From the NCBI GenBank assembly GCA_900318835.1, contig ONLW01000024.1:1-40122 (forward strand): a stretch of 40,122 bases of DNA, written 5' to 3'. The notes under the pieces were generated by a model. That model ran no database searches and had not been told where the DNA came from. It was given only the letters and a program-made list of their open reading frames with translations. Source of the DNA: an uncultured Bacteroidales bacterium. GTDB lineage: Bacteria; Bacteroidota; Bacteroidia; Bacteroidales; P3. Positions 23,766-30,689 of the stretch are shown here, piece by piece. The translations under genes were made by a program, and so were the position numbers. Numbering within the stretch: position 1 is the stretch's first letter; every line of letters begins with the position of its first letter.

Positions 23766-23833
23766 ATTCTTCGTTTTATATGACGTGCTTGCTTATTTCT
23801 ATCCATGTGATAGAGAAAGAAAATGTGTTATTT

Positions 23834-23868
23834 GGGCGCCGTGTCGACAACGATAGGGCGCTTTTTTT
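23834..23868 (+). terminator. Intrinsic terminator after the PAP2 gene
   Basis: Stem GCGCC (23836-23840) with GGCGC (23857-23861), 16-nt loop, followed by seven T residues. It ends 14 bp before the CvpA-like ATG, so that gene needs its own start of transcription or read-through. Confidence 0.7.
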
Positions 23869-23881
23869 ATGCTAGAAGGCA

Positions 23882-24400
23882 ATGACAATACTCGACATCA
23901 TACTCATCATACCCCTCGGATGGTTTGTTTTCCTGGGCTGGAAAAAGGGAGTCATCCGCGAAGCTGCCACCTTGGCGGGTATCGTGGCGGGCATTTGGGC
24001 CGCCGTCAACCTATCCAAGCTGGTGGCTTCGTTGCTGGGACTCACTGGCGAGAGCGCCATCCTCATCGCCTTTTTCATCACATTTGTGGGCGCGCTGGTA
24101 CTCACCTATTTGCTTGGACGCAGCATCGAACGCATGGTGAAGTCGGCCCATCTTTCGCTGGCCAACAAGTTGGCCGGTGCCACCCTTGGCATGGCCAAAG
24201 CGCTCTGCGTGCTGGCTGTGGTGCTCAACGGTATCGTGCAGCTCGACCGCAAACAGGAGCTTGTCACGCCGCAGACACGCGAGAAAAGCATCCTCTATAC
24301 ACCCGTCTACAAGACTGGAAACCTGCTCATTTCGTCGCTTAAGGATTTCATCAACGAGCATAAAAACCATGTGGAGAAAGGAAAGGAGGCATCAGAATGA
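23882..24400 (+). CDS. CvpA-family inner-membrane protein
   Basis: 172 residues. Begins MTILDIILIIPLGWFVFLGWKKG, the conserved N-terminus of the CvpA family (D-hydrophobic, G-x2-KG), then four membrane helices (about 4-22, 28-50, 58-80, 100-120) and a hydrophilic C-tail. CvpA proteins are inner-membrane proteins tied in other bacteria to colicin V export and envelope stress; exact role here unknown. The stop overlaps the ATG of the dus-like gene (ATGA), so both are coupled. Confidence 0.87.
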   Translation: MTILDIILIIPLGWFVFLGWKKGVIREAATLAGIVAGIWAAVNLSKLVASLLGLTGESAILIAFFITFVGALVLTYLLGRSIERMVKSAHLSLANKLAGATLGMAKALCVLAVVLNGIVQLDRKQELVTPQTREKSILYTPVYKTGNLLISSLKDFINEHKNHVEKGKEASE

Positions 24401-25329
24401 TTCTGGCACCCATGCAGGGGTTGACGGAAGTGCTCTTCCGCCGTGTTTATGAAGAATGTTTTCCGAAAGCCATACAGTTGGCGGTGTCGCCTTTTCTCTC
24501 GCTGACCCATGGCAACCTGACCGATGCGTGGGAGAAAATTGAGGATGTGCTGCCCAAGAATAACGTCGGATCCATTCCTGTCATCCCCCAGATTTTGGGT
24601 AAAGAGCCAAATGAATTCATCGCTTTAGGTAACCGATTGTATGATATTGGTTACAAGGAAATAAACTGGAACATGGGATGCCCTATGCGTAAGGTGGCGG
24701 CCAAGCATCGCGGCAGCGGTATCCTTCCCCATCCCGACGAGGTGCGAGCCATCCTCGATGCCGTGGTGCCTCAATTGAAAAACACACTCAGTGTCAAAGT
24801 GCGTCTAGGCCTGAAGGACAAGGAAGACATCTTCCGGCTCATCCCCATTCTCAACGACTATCCCTTGGCCAGCGTCACTGTCCACCCGCGTTTGGGTCGT
24901 CAACAATACAACGGACATCCCGACCTCGACACTTTCGGACAGATTCTCCCATTGTTCAAGGCACCAGTAATTTACAATGGCGATATCTGCACTGGAGGAG
25001 ACGCGCGCCGCATACGCGAAAGATTCCCGCAGGTGGCCGATTTGATGGTAGGCCGTGGCGTACTCTACCGTCCCACCCTGCCCCTCGACATCGCCACTCC
25101 CGACCGCGACACCTCCGATGATCAGCAGCTTGCCGCTCATTTCATCCGTCGCCTTGTGGAAGAGATTCTCGCCACCTTTCCTACCGAGCAAAGCAAGATC
25201 AGGAAAATAAAAGAATACTGGTGTCTGGTGTGGAAAGCTTTGCCCATCAGCGAAATGCAGGCACGCGAGGTGCTGCATCAGGAGAAATTGACAATTGTTG
25301 AAAAAATGATTCACGATTTGCTACAATAA
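24397..25329 (+). CDS. tRNA-dihydrouridine synthase family protein
   Basis: 310 residues, FMN-dependent TIM barrel. LAPMQGLTEVLFRRVY (3-18) is the Dus start motif and NWNMGCPMRKVAAKHRGSGIL carries the catalytic Cys and the conserved Lys/Arg region. SVKVRLGLKD and TVHPRLGRQQYNG (HxRxxxQ-like) follow, then the FMN phosphate motifs NGDICTGGDARRI and LMVGRGVLYRP. It reduces uridine in the D-loop of tRNA. The length is close to the DusC type, but I cannot assign the position it modifies. Coupled to the CvpA-like gene. Confidence 0.92.
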   Translation: MILAPMQGLTEVLFRRVYEECFPKAIQLAVSPFLSLTHGNLTDAWEKIEDVLPKNNVGSIPVIPQILGKEPNEFIALGNRLYDIGYKEINWNMGCPMRKVAAKHRGSGILPHPDEVRAILDAVVPQLKNTLSVKVRLGLKDKEDIFRLIPILNDYPLASVTVHPRLGRQQYNGHPDLDTFGQILPLFKAPVIYNGDICTGGDARRIRERFPQVADLMVGRGVLYRPTLPLDIATPDRDTSDDQQLAAHFIRRLVEEILATFPTEQSKIRKIKEYWCLVWKALPISEMQAREVLHQEKLTIVEKMIHDLLQ

Positions 25330-25357
25330 AAAACACTTTTTTACGTAATATAGACAG

Positions 25358-26263
25358 ATGAAAAATATATATACATACTGCTTCCTAATACTTCTTCCGC
25401 TGCTGGCAACAAGTTGCGGACAACGCGAAATCACCGACGACATGCCAGATAGCGTGAAGCTTGAGTTATTGGATATCAACCTCGAACGCGATCCCGACAA
25501 TGCCGAAATCCTTGCCGCCCGTGCCAAGGTGCTCTTCAACCTGCAGCGTGTCAAGGAGGCCAACTTCGACATCAACCGCGCCCTTGAGGCCGACTCCGAC
25601 AACCTTGAGTACCTGATGCTCAAAGCCGACATAGCCTTTGCCAACGGCAGCATCGAAGAAAGCTACCACGCCCTTGAGTCAGCTGAGAAATTGGCACCCA
25701 ACAGCAAGGATGTGCAGCTCAAGATGGGGGAAATCATGTTCTACAGCCGTGACTACGACCGCTCCCTGAAATACCTCACAAAAGTCACCGAGCACGATGC
25801 CAACAACCGTACCGCCCTATTCATGAAAGGTTTCATCTACAAGGAGAAAGGTGATACTGCCAGTGCCGTGCAACTCTTCAACCGCGTGTGCGACAAGTTT
25901 CCCGACTATGCTCCCGCTTTCGAGGAATTGGGGGTGCTCTATGCCTCGCGCAACAACCCCATGGCCGTTGAATACCTCTCGACCACCTTGCGCCTGGAGC
26001 CATCGAACACCAACGCCATGTACGCCCTTGCCCTCTTCTATCAGGAACGTGGCAATATGGAGAATGCTGAGACCCTCTACCACCAGATTCTCGACCTTAA
26101 CGCAGAAAGCGCCGACGCATGGCACAATCTGGGATACATCGAGATGACCTACTACAGCGATTACCAGCGGGCCGTCGAATATTTCGACAAAGCCCTCGCC
26201 ATCAACCCCGAAATGGAAAATGCCATTGCCAACCGCCAGGTGGCTTTGGATGCGATGAAATAA
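25358..26263 (+). CDS. TPR-repeat lipoprotein
   Basis: 301 residues with a lipoprotein signal (MKNIYTYCFLILLPLLATSC, lipobox ATSC at ~17-20). The mature protein is almost entirely tetratricopeptide repeats, about seven, with typical A-x-x-x-L-G-x-x-Y-x-x-x-G and A-x-x-x-F pairs (for example FEELGVLYASRNNPMAVEYL and WHNLGYIEMTYYSDYQRAVEYF). It is likely anchored in the outer or inner membrane, where it scaffolds protein contacts. It lies 28 bp after the dus-like gene and 21 bp before pyrB. Confidence 0.92.
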   Translation: MKNIYTYCFLILLPLLATSCGQREITDDMPDSVKLELLDINLERDPDNAEILAARAKVLFNLQRVKEANFDINRALEADSDNLEYLMLKADIAFANGSIEESYHALESAEKLAPNSKDVQLKMGEIMFYSRDYDRSLKYLTKVTEHDANNRTALFMKGFIYKEKGDTASAVQLFNRVCDKFPDYAPAFEELGVLYASRNNPMAVEYLSTTLRLEPSNTNAMYALALFYQERGNMENAETLYHQILDLNAESADAWHNLGYIEMTYYSDYQRAVEYFDKALAINPEMENAIANRQVALDAMK

Positions 26264-26284
26264 AAAACAAAAACCCTATATATC

Positions 26285-27202
26285 ATGAGTACTTTAAAAG
26301 GACGCAACCTCATCTCCATCACCGACTTCTCGAAGGAGGAGTATATCCAGGTGCTGGACATTGCCGAAGGATTCGAGAAGAATCCTAAACAGAAAATCCT
26401 CAGCGACAAAGTGGTGGCCACCCTCTTCTTTGAGCCCTCCACCCGCACGCGCCTGAGCTTCGAGAGCGCCGCCAACCAGCTTGGCGCCCGCATCATCGGC
26501 TTCTCCGATCCGGGCGGCACCAGCGTCCAGAAGGGTGAGAGCCTGCACGACACCATCGTGATGGTCTCGTCCTACAGCGACCTCATCGTCATGCGCAATC
26601 CCAAAGAGGGTTCCTCGCGCTACGCCTCAGAGGTCTCCACGGTGCCCGTCATCAATGCCGGCGACGGCGCCAACCAGCACCCCACCCAGTGCATGCTCGA
26701 CCTCTACAGCATCCGCAAGACCCAGGGAACGCTGGACAACCTGCAGATTGCCATGGTCGGCGACCTGAAGTACGGCCGTACTGTCCACTCGCTGGTTCAG
26801 GCCATGTGCAACTTCAACGCCACCTTCCACCTCGTGTCGCCGCAGGAACTCAAACTCCCCAGCAGCGTCAAGATGAGTATCAAGGATGCCGGTCTGCGCT
26901 ACTACCAGTACACCGACCTGCGCGACATCATCCCCACGGCCGACATCATCTACATGACCCGCGTGCAGCGCGAACGCTTCCCGGATCCCATGGAGTATGA
27001 GCGCGTCAAGGACAGTTGCATCCTCACGGCCGACATGCTGAAGGGCTGCAAGGAGAACATGCGCATCCTACATCCCCTGCCCCGCGTCAATGAAATCACC
27101 ACCGACGTTGACTCCACGCCCTACGCCTACTACTTCCAGCAGGCCCAGAACGGTGTCTATGTCCGTCAGGCCCTTATGGCTGCGATACTCGGAGTTAGAT
27201 AA
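26285..27202 (+). CDS. pyrB: Aspartate carbamoyltransferase catalytic subunit
   Basis: 305 residues. Joins carbamoyl phosphate and aspartate in pyrimidine synthesis. The carbamoyl-phosphate motif FEPSTRTRLSFESA (about 50-63), the KGESL loop, HPTQCMLDLYSI and the aspartate-domain HPLPRVNEI are all intact. It is directly followed by pyrI, so the regulated B-type holoenzyme of catalytic trimers and regulatory dimers is expected. Confidence 0.98.
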   Translation: MSTLKGRNLISITDFSKEEYIQVLDIAEGFEKNPKQKILSDKVVATLFFEPSTRTRLSFESAANQLGARIIGFSDPGGTSVQKGESLHDTIVMVSSYSDLIVMRNPKEGSSRYASEVSTVPVINAGDGANQHPTQCMLDLYSIRKTQGTLDNLQIAMVGDLKYGRTVHSLVQAMCNFNATFHLVSPQELKLPSSVKMSIKDAGLRYYQYTDLRDIIPTADIIYMTRVQRERFPDPMEYERVKDSCILTADMLKGCKENMRILHPLPRVNEITTDVDSTPYAYYFQQAQNGVYVRQALMAAILGVR

Positions 27203-27237
27203 ATTGAACTGCAGGCGAGACAAACGTCTGCATACCC

Positions 27238-27258
27238 ATTGAAAATTGAAAATTGAAA
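27238..27258 (+). repeat. Heptanucleotide tandem repeat (ATTGAAA)x3 before pyrI
   Basis: Three perfect copies of ATTGAAA end three bases before the pyrI ATG, inside the pyrB-pyrI spacer. The repeat occupies the ribosome-loading region and could tune translation of the regulatory subunit if copy number varies. Confidence 0.9.
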
Positions 27259-27261
27259 TTT

Positions 27262-27723
27262 ATGGAAAGCAAGAAAGAAATGGTTGTCAGCGCCATTGAG
27301 AACGGCACTGTCATTGACCACATCCCAACCGAGAGCGTCTATCAGGTCATCCGCATCCTGGGTCTCGAGAAATATAAAGACGAAGTCCTTATCGGCAATT
27401 TCCTCAACAGCGGCAAGCTCGGCAAGAAAGGCATCGTCAAAATTAAAAACAAACACTTCTCCGTCGAGGAGGTCAGCAAGATTGCCCTTGTGGCCCCCTT
27501 TGCCTCCATTATCGACATTGAGGACTACAAAGTGGTAAAGAAATTCAAAGCCGAGATTCCCGATCACGTCGAGAACTTCGTCCGCTGCGCCAATCCCAAG
27601 TGCATTACCAATGCTGAGGTGGTTCCCACCAAGTTCGATGTCGTCGACAAGGAGAACCTCAAGCTTCGCTGCCACTATTGCGAGAAGTTCACCACCAAGG
27701 AAACCATGAAATTCTGCGAGTAA
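27262..27723 (+). CDS. pyrI: Aspartate carbamoyltransferase regulatory subunit
   Basis: 153 residues from ATG 27262 (a TTG three codons earlier lies inside the ATTGAAA repeat and is less likely). The N-terminal nucleotide-binding domain contains AIENGTVIDHIP. The C-terminal zinc domain has CANPKC (C-x4-C) and CHYCEK (C-x2-C), four cysteines that hold the catalytic contact domain. It mediates CTP inhibition and ATP activation of PyrB. Its stop overlaps the ATG of the membrane-protein gene (TAATG). Confidence 0.97.
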   Translation: MESKKEMVVSAIENGTVIDHIPTESVYQVIRILGLEKYKDEVLIGNFLNSGKLGKKGIVKIKNKHFSVEEVSKIALVAPFASIIDIEDYKVVKKFKAEIPDHVENFVRCANPKCITNAEVVPTKFDVVDKENLKLRCHYCEKFTTKETMKFCE

Positions 27724-28109
27724 TGCGCCGCTATTTCATTTCCCTCATCGCGGTGACACTGGCCTTGGTGCTCATCTCTTTTGTGGTGATGTGGACAGCT
27801 TCCGAGTGGTTCCTTGCCGTCATGCCACTGCTGGCGCTCTATTTCGCTGCTGTCACCGGTGTGCAGCACTACTTCGTGGTGAAGAGCATGTACCAGTCAC
27901 CCAAGCGCTTCGTGCAGCTCTTCCTGGCCACCACCGTTGCCACCCTCTTCCTCCATCTGGTGGTTTTCGCGGCCTACCTTTTCACGCACACGCAGCAGGA
28001 CAAGCTCTTCGCCATCGCCTTCTGTATAGGTTTCACCACCATGCTGGTCTTCGAAACCGTCTCGCTGGTTCTCCTCATCAACCGCGAAAAGAAGAACCGT
28101 GCCAAATGA
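27723..28109 (+). CDS. Small four-helix membrane protein
   Basis: 128 residues from the ATG that overlaps the pyrI TAA. Four hydrophobic segments fill most of the length (about 6-25, 29-48, 64-85, 96-118), with a basic C-tail (REKKNRAK). No family recognised beyond a generic Bacteroidota membrane protein. It is translated in tandem with pyrBI and ends 29 bp before the strong operon terminator, so it is the last gene of the pyrimidine operon; a link with pyrimidine or envelope physiology is inference from position only. Confidence 0.85.
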   Translation: MRRYFISLIAVTLALVLISFVVMWTASEWFLAVMPLLALYFAAVTGVQHYFVVKSMYQSPKRFVQLFLATTVATLFLHLVVFAAYLFTHTQQDKLFAIAFCIGFTTMLVFETVSLVLLINREKKNRAK

Positions 28110-28138
28110 CACCTCTATCCAGGATGGAACAACAATTC

Positions 28139-28180
28139 ACGCGGCAGGCACAAGAAAAAAGCCTGCCGCGTGTTTTTTTT
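28139..28180 (+). terminator. Strong intrinsic terminator of the pyrBI operon
   Basis: Perfect 11-bp stem ACGCGGCAGGC (28139-28149) and GCCTGCCGCGT (28161-28171), A-rich 11-nt loop, followed by GTTTTTTTT. Confidence 0.95.
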
Positions 28181-28251
28181 GAAAAAAAAACAAAACCATG
28201 GTGTAGTTTTTTCCCCACAGATGCAGTCTAACAGACAAAACAAGATAACTA

Positions 28252-28746
28252 ATGAAGCTCAAAGAACAGAAAGAACAACGCGAACACGACTTCGAGCGGT
28301 TGGTGGAGCGACAGCGACAGACCATCTACTCGGTCTGCTATCTCTTTGCCACCGACCGACAGGAGGCCGACGACCTGGCTCAGGAGGTACTGCTTAGACT
28401 GTGGAAAGGCATGGATTCCTTCGAAGGACGCAGTGCGGAACGCACATGGGTCTATCGCGTGGCGCTGAACACTTGTGTCACCCTCGCCCGCAAGAAGCAC
28501 CGTTGCATAGACACCACTCCGCTGGAGGTTAACGTGGATCTCTTCGCCGACGAGGAGCAGTGTCCCGCTGCCGGACGCCTGCACCGCCGCATAGCGCGCT
28601 TGCATCCCTTCGACCGCGCACTTATCCTCCTCTGGCTTGAAGACCTGCCCTACGACGAGATTGCCGCCATCCTCGGCATCACCACCGACAACGTCAGCGT
28701 GCGCCTCACTCGTATCCGTGAGAAACTCAAATCATTCACCGATTAA
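28252..28746 (+). CDS. ECF-type sigma factor
   Basis: 164 residues. Sigma-2 (about 12-82) has the DRQEADDLAQEVLLRLWKG core and RTWVYRVALNTCVTLARKK; sigma-4 (about 108-162) has LPYDEIAAILGITTDNVSVRLTRIREKL. It is shorter than the sigma factor at 703-1308 and from a different subgroup. The 70 bases upstream hold no TAnnTTTG promoter that I can see, although the pyr terminator isolates it from upstream transcription. A membrane-protein gene follows after 12 bp, the common place for an anti-sigma regulator. Confidence 0.93.
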   Translation: MKLKEQKEQREHDFERLVERQRQTIYSVCYLFATDRQEADDLAQEVLLRLWKGMDSFEGRSAERTWVYRVALNTCVTLARKKHRCIDTTPLEVNVDLFADEEQCPAAGRLHRRIARLHPFDRALILLWLEDLPYDEIAAILGITTDNVSVRLTRIREKLKSFTD

Positions 28747-28758
28747 ATATGCATCGCC

Positions 28759-29328
28759 ATGGAACAAAATATTGACCTTAAAAAGCAACTGCAACAGGAA
28801 CTTAGCGGTCTGCAACAGCATATAGAACAGCACAGTACCTTCCGCAGCGATGTATGGCGGCGGTCGGTGGAGCGGCATGCCCGCCGCCTGCGCAGGATAA
28901 ACATCGCAAGTGCAATAATACTTATTGGATTCATGATAATATGGGCCGTGGTGTTCCTTAACGATCACTATACACCGTGGTGGGCGGTGGTACTGATAGA
29001 GGCGTACTTCGGCTACATTGTAGTCGACGCCCTCTTGGCCTCACGCGGGATGAGACACCTCCGCAACCGCGAAGAGGTGCGCACCTTGCGCGAGAATATC
29101 GACCGAAGCAAAAAAAACAATATTTACAAAAAAGCTCTTCTTACCATTGTTGGCGTTTTGGTACTGGGAATAATAATATTCATCGCCTTTAGGGCAGGCC
29201 AAACGGCAATCGAAATACTGCTGCCAATAGTTGTCAGCGCCATAATAGGCCCCTTAACACTAAGACCCCTCAACCGCTCGCACCGCGAACTAAGCGACGA
29301 AGTGGATGAACTGCTGAAAGAAGATTGA
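28759..29328 (+). CDS. Membrane protein, possible anti-sigma partner
   Basis: 189 residues. A cytoplasmic N-terminus of about 45 residues, helical and rich in Gln/Arg (DLKKQLQQELSGLQQHIEQH, then WRRSVERHARRLRR), is followed by four hydrophobic segments (about 47-68, 73-92, 123-143, 150-172) and an acidic tail (LSDEVDELLKED). It lacks the zinc-anti-sigma HxxxCxxC motif. The position 12 bp after an ECF sigma gene suggests it restrains that sigma factor at the membrane; the sequence alone does not prove it. Confidence 0.82.
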   Translation: MEQNIDLKKQLQQELSGLQQHIEQHSTFRSDVWRRSVERHARRLRRINIASAIILIGFMIIWAVVFLNDHYTPWWAVVLIEAYFGYIVVDALLASRGMRHLRNREEVRTLRENIDRSKKNNIYKKALLTIVGVLVLGIIIFIAFRAGQTAIEILLPIVVSAIIGPLTLRPLNRSHRELSDEVDELLKED

Positions 29329-29350
29329 TATAGAGAGCGATAAACCACCT

Positions 29351-29400
29351 ACCAACACCCTATCAACTCCTACCATGGTAGGAGTTGGTAGGGTGTTGGT
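29351..29400. repeat. Palindromic intergenic repeat, copy 4
   Basis: 25-bp arms (29351-29375 and 29376-29400) with no loop and one mismatch, which is a U-G wobble in plus-strand RNA. The centre is CCTACCATGGTAGG (29369-29382). It fills most of the convergent gap between the membrane-protein gene and the M16-like gene, where it could also act as a two-way terminator. Confidence 0.95.
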
Positions 29401-29435
29401 ATGGGGGAGATAGGGTAATTATTTTAACAAAATGG

Positions 29436-30689
29436 TTAGAGGGCACCGGCACGGCAGATGGTCATCTGTTCCGAGGCAAGATAGGTAGCGGCGAGGCGCT
29501 GGAGGTCGGCAGAGGTGGTCGACTGGATAGCCTCGCGGAGGTTGTCGGTGAAACGCTCCGTGATATCGGAGCCAAGCATGTCGCAAAAACGTGCCGAACG
29601 CTCAAAGATGCCATCGACCGAGCGAAGGAAGTCACCTGCGAGCACGGTACGTACAAGGTCCAGCTCATCCCCTGCAACAGGCTCGTCAACAAGGCGTTGC
29701 AATTCGAGCATAATTTCTTTCTCGGCCTCGTTGACCACACTTCCAGCCACATCGGCGGTGATATAGAAGACAATGACGCCGCGATAGATCTGTGTGCGGG
29801 CGTAGATACCGTAGGTGTAGCCCTTGTCCTCACGGAGGTTGCTCATCAGGCGCGAGCCAAAGTAGCCTCCGAGGAGGGTAACAAGGAGTGTAAGTCGCGC
29901 ATAGTCAATATCATCCCAACGCAAAGGCAGGATGCGCCCCACGCGAATGGTAGATTGGACGGAGGAAGGAAGGTGAAAGGTGAGAGGTGAAAGGTGAGAG
30001 GTGGGAGATGGTAAGGGAAGGGACAAATGTTTTGGGGAATCGGAAGGGGTATCGTGGCCGAAGCGGTCGTCGATGGCGGCCAGCAGACGGTCGTCGACAT
30101 GTCCCGCGAGGACGATGTCCATGTCGCCGGCACGGTGATAGTCAGCATAATGCCGCTTCACCATGTCGAGATCCAGTCGGTCGGCATCCGTGGGCGTGGC
30201 GTAGGCTCCCAGAGGGTGGTCGAAGCTGAAGAGACTCTCATAGAACAATCTCCTCGCCATATCGGAACTCTTCTGCTGCGAGGCCATAATCTTCTGGCGG
30301 CGCTCACGGCGGTAGATGCCAAATTCCCTTTCGGGGAAGGCAGGCGCATGCACCAGGTCGTCAATCACGGGCAGCAAGTCGCCGAGATGGCGGCTGAGGG
30401 TGTAGAAAGTTGCAGTGCTCTGAAGCGCAGTATTGTTACTCTCCACAATGATACCACGGAAGTCCATGAACTCCGACAGCCGTTCGGCATCCATGCGCTC
30501 GCTGGCCACAGAGAAAAGCTTGTTGGCGGCGGCTGCCACAAGGGGTTCCTGTTGGTAGGCCGAGCCAGCCTCACTCAATAGGTCAATTTTCACCAACTCG
30601 GTGGCAGAAGGGAAACAATAAAGCTTTCGGCCGTTGGCAAGGTGGTGCTCATGCGGCACAAGGGGGTCGGTCTGCGGAATGGAAATCAT
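29436..30689 (-). CDS. M16-family peptidase-like protein lacking the HxxEH site
   Basis: 417 residues with the two-domain layout of M16 peptidases: GSAYQQEPLVAAAANKLFSVASERM (42-66) at the active-site helix position, LGAYATPTDADRL, and a second domain with LGGYFGSRLMSNLREDKGYTYGIYA, the characteristic R...Y motif. The zinc motif HxxEH and downstream Glu are absent (NKLFSVASE in its place), so it is probably a non-catalytic subunit. There is no signal peptide. A linker around residues 226-240 (SPTSHLSPLTFHLPSS) is encoded by a 7-nt tandem repeat. Its ATG overlaps the TonB receptor stop by one base (TGATG). Confidence 0.88.
   Translation of the reverse strand: MISIPQTDPLVPHEHHLANGRKLYCFPSATELVKIDLLSEAGSAYQQEPLVAAAANKLFSVASERMDAERLSEFMDFRGIIVESNNTALQSTATFYTLSRHLGDLLPVIDDLVHAPAFPEREFGIYRRERRQKIMASQQKSSDMARRLFYESLFSFDHPLGAYATPTDADRLDLDMVKRHYADYHRAGDMDIVLAGHVDDRLLAAIDDRFGHDTPSDSPKHLSLPLPSPTSHLSPLTFHLPSSVQSTIRVGRILPLRWDDIDYARLTLLVTLLGGYFGSRLMSNLREDKGYTYGIYARTQIYRGVIVFYITADVAGSVVNEAEKEIMLELQRLVDEPVAGDELDLVRTVLAGDFLRSVDGIFERSARFCDMLGSDITERFTDNLREAIQSTTSADLQRLAATYLASEQMTICRAGAL
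29972..30013. repeat. Heptanucleotide tandem repeat inside the M16-like gene
   Basis: Six 7-nt units on the plus strand: GGTGAAA, GGTGAGA, GGTGAAA, GGTGAGA, GGTGGGA, GATGGTA. The first four form a perfect 14-nt dimer repeat. Because seven is not a multiple of three, loss or gain of one unit shifts the M16-like reading frame. Confidence 0.9.

Noticed and set aside
23869-24342. Alternative frame starting before the CvpA-like gene
   Set aside because: The product is rich in His, Arg and Gly with no plausible fold, whereas the overlapping frame from 23882 has a clear CvpA pattern.
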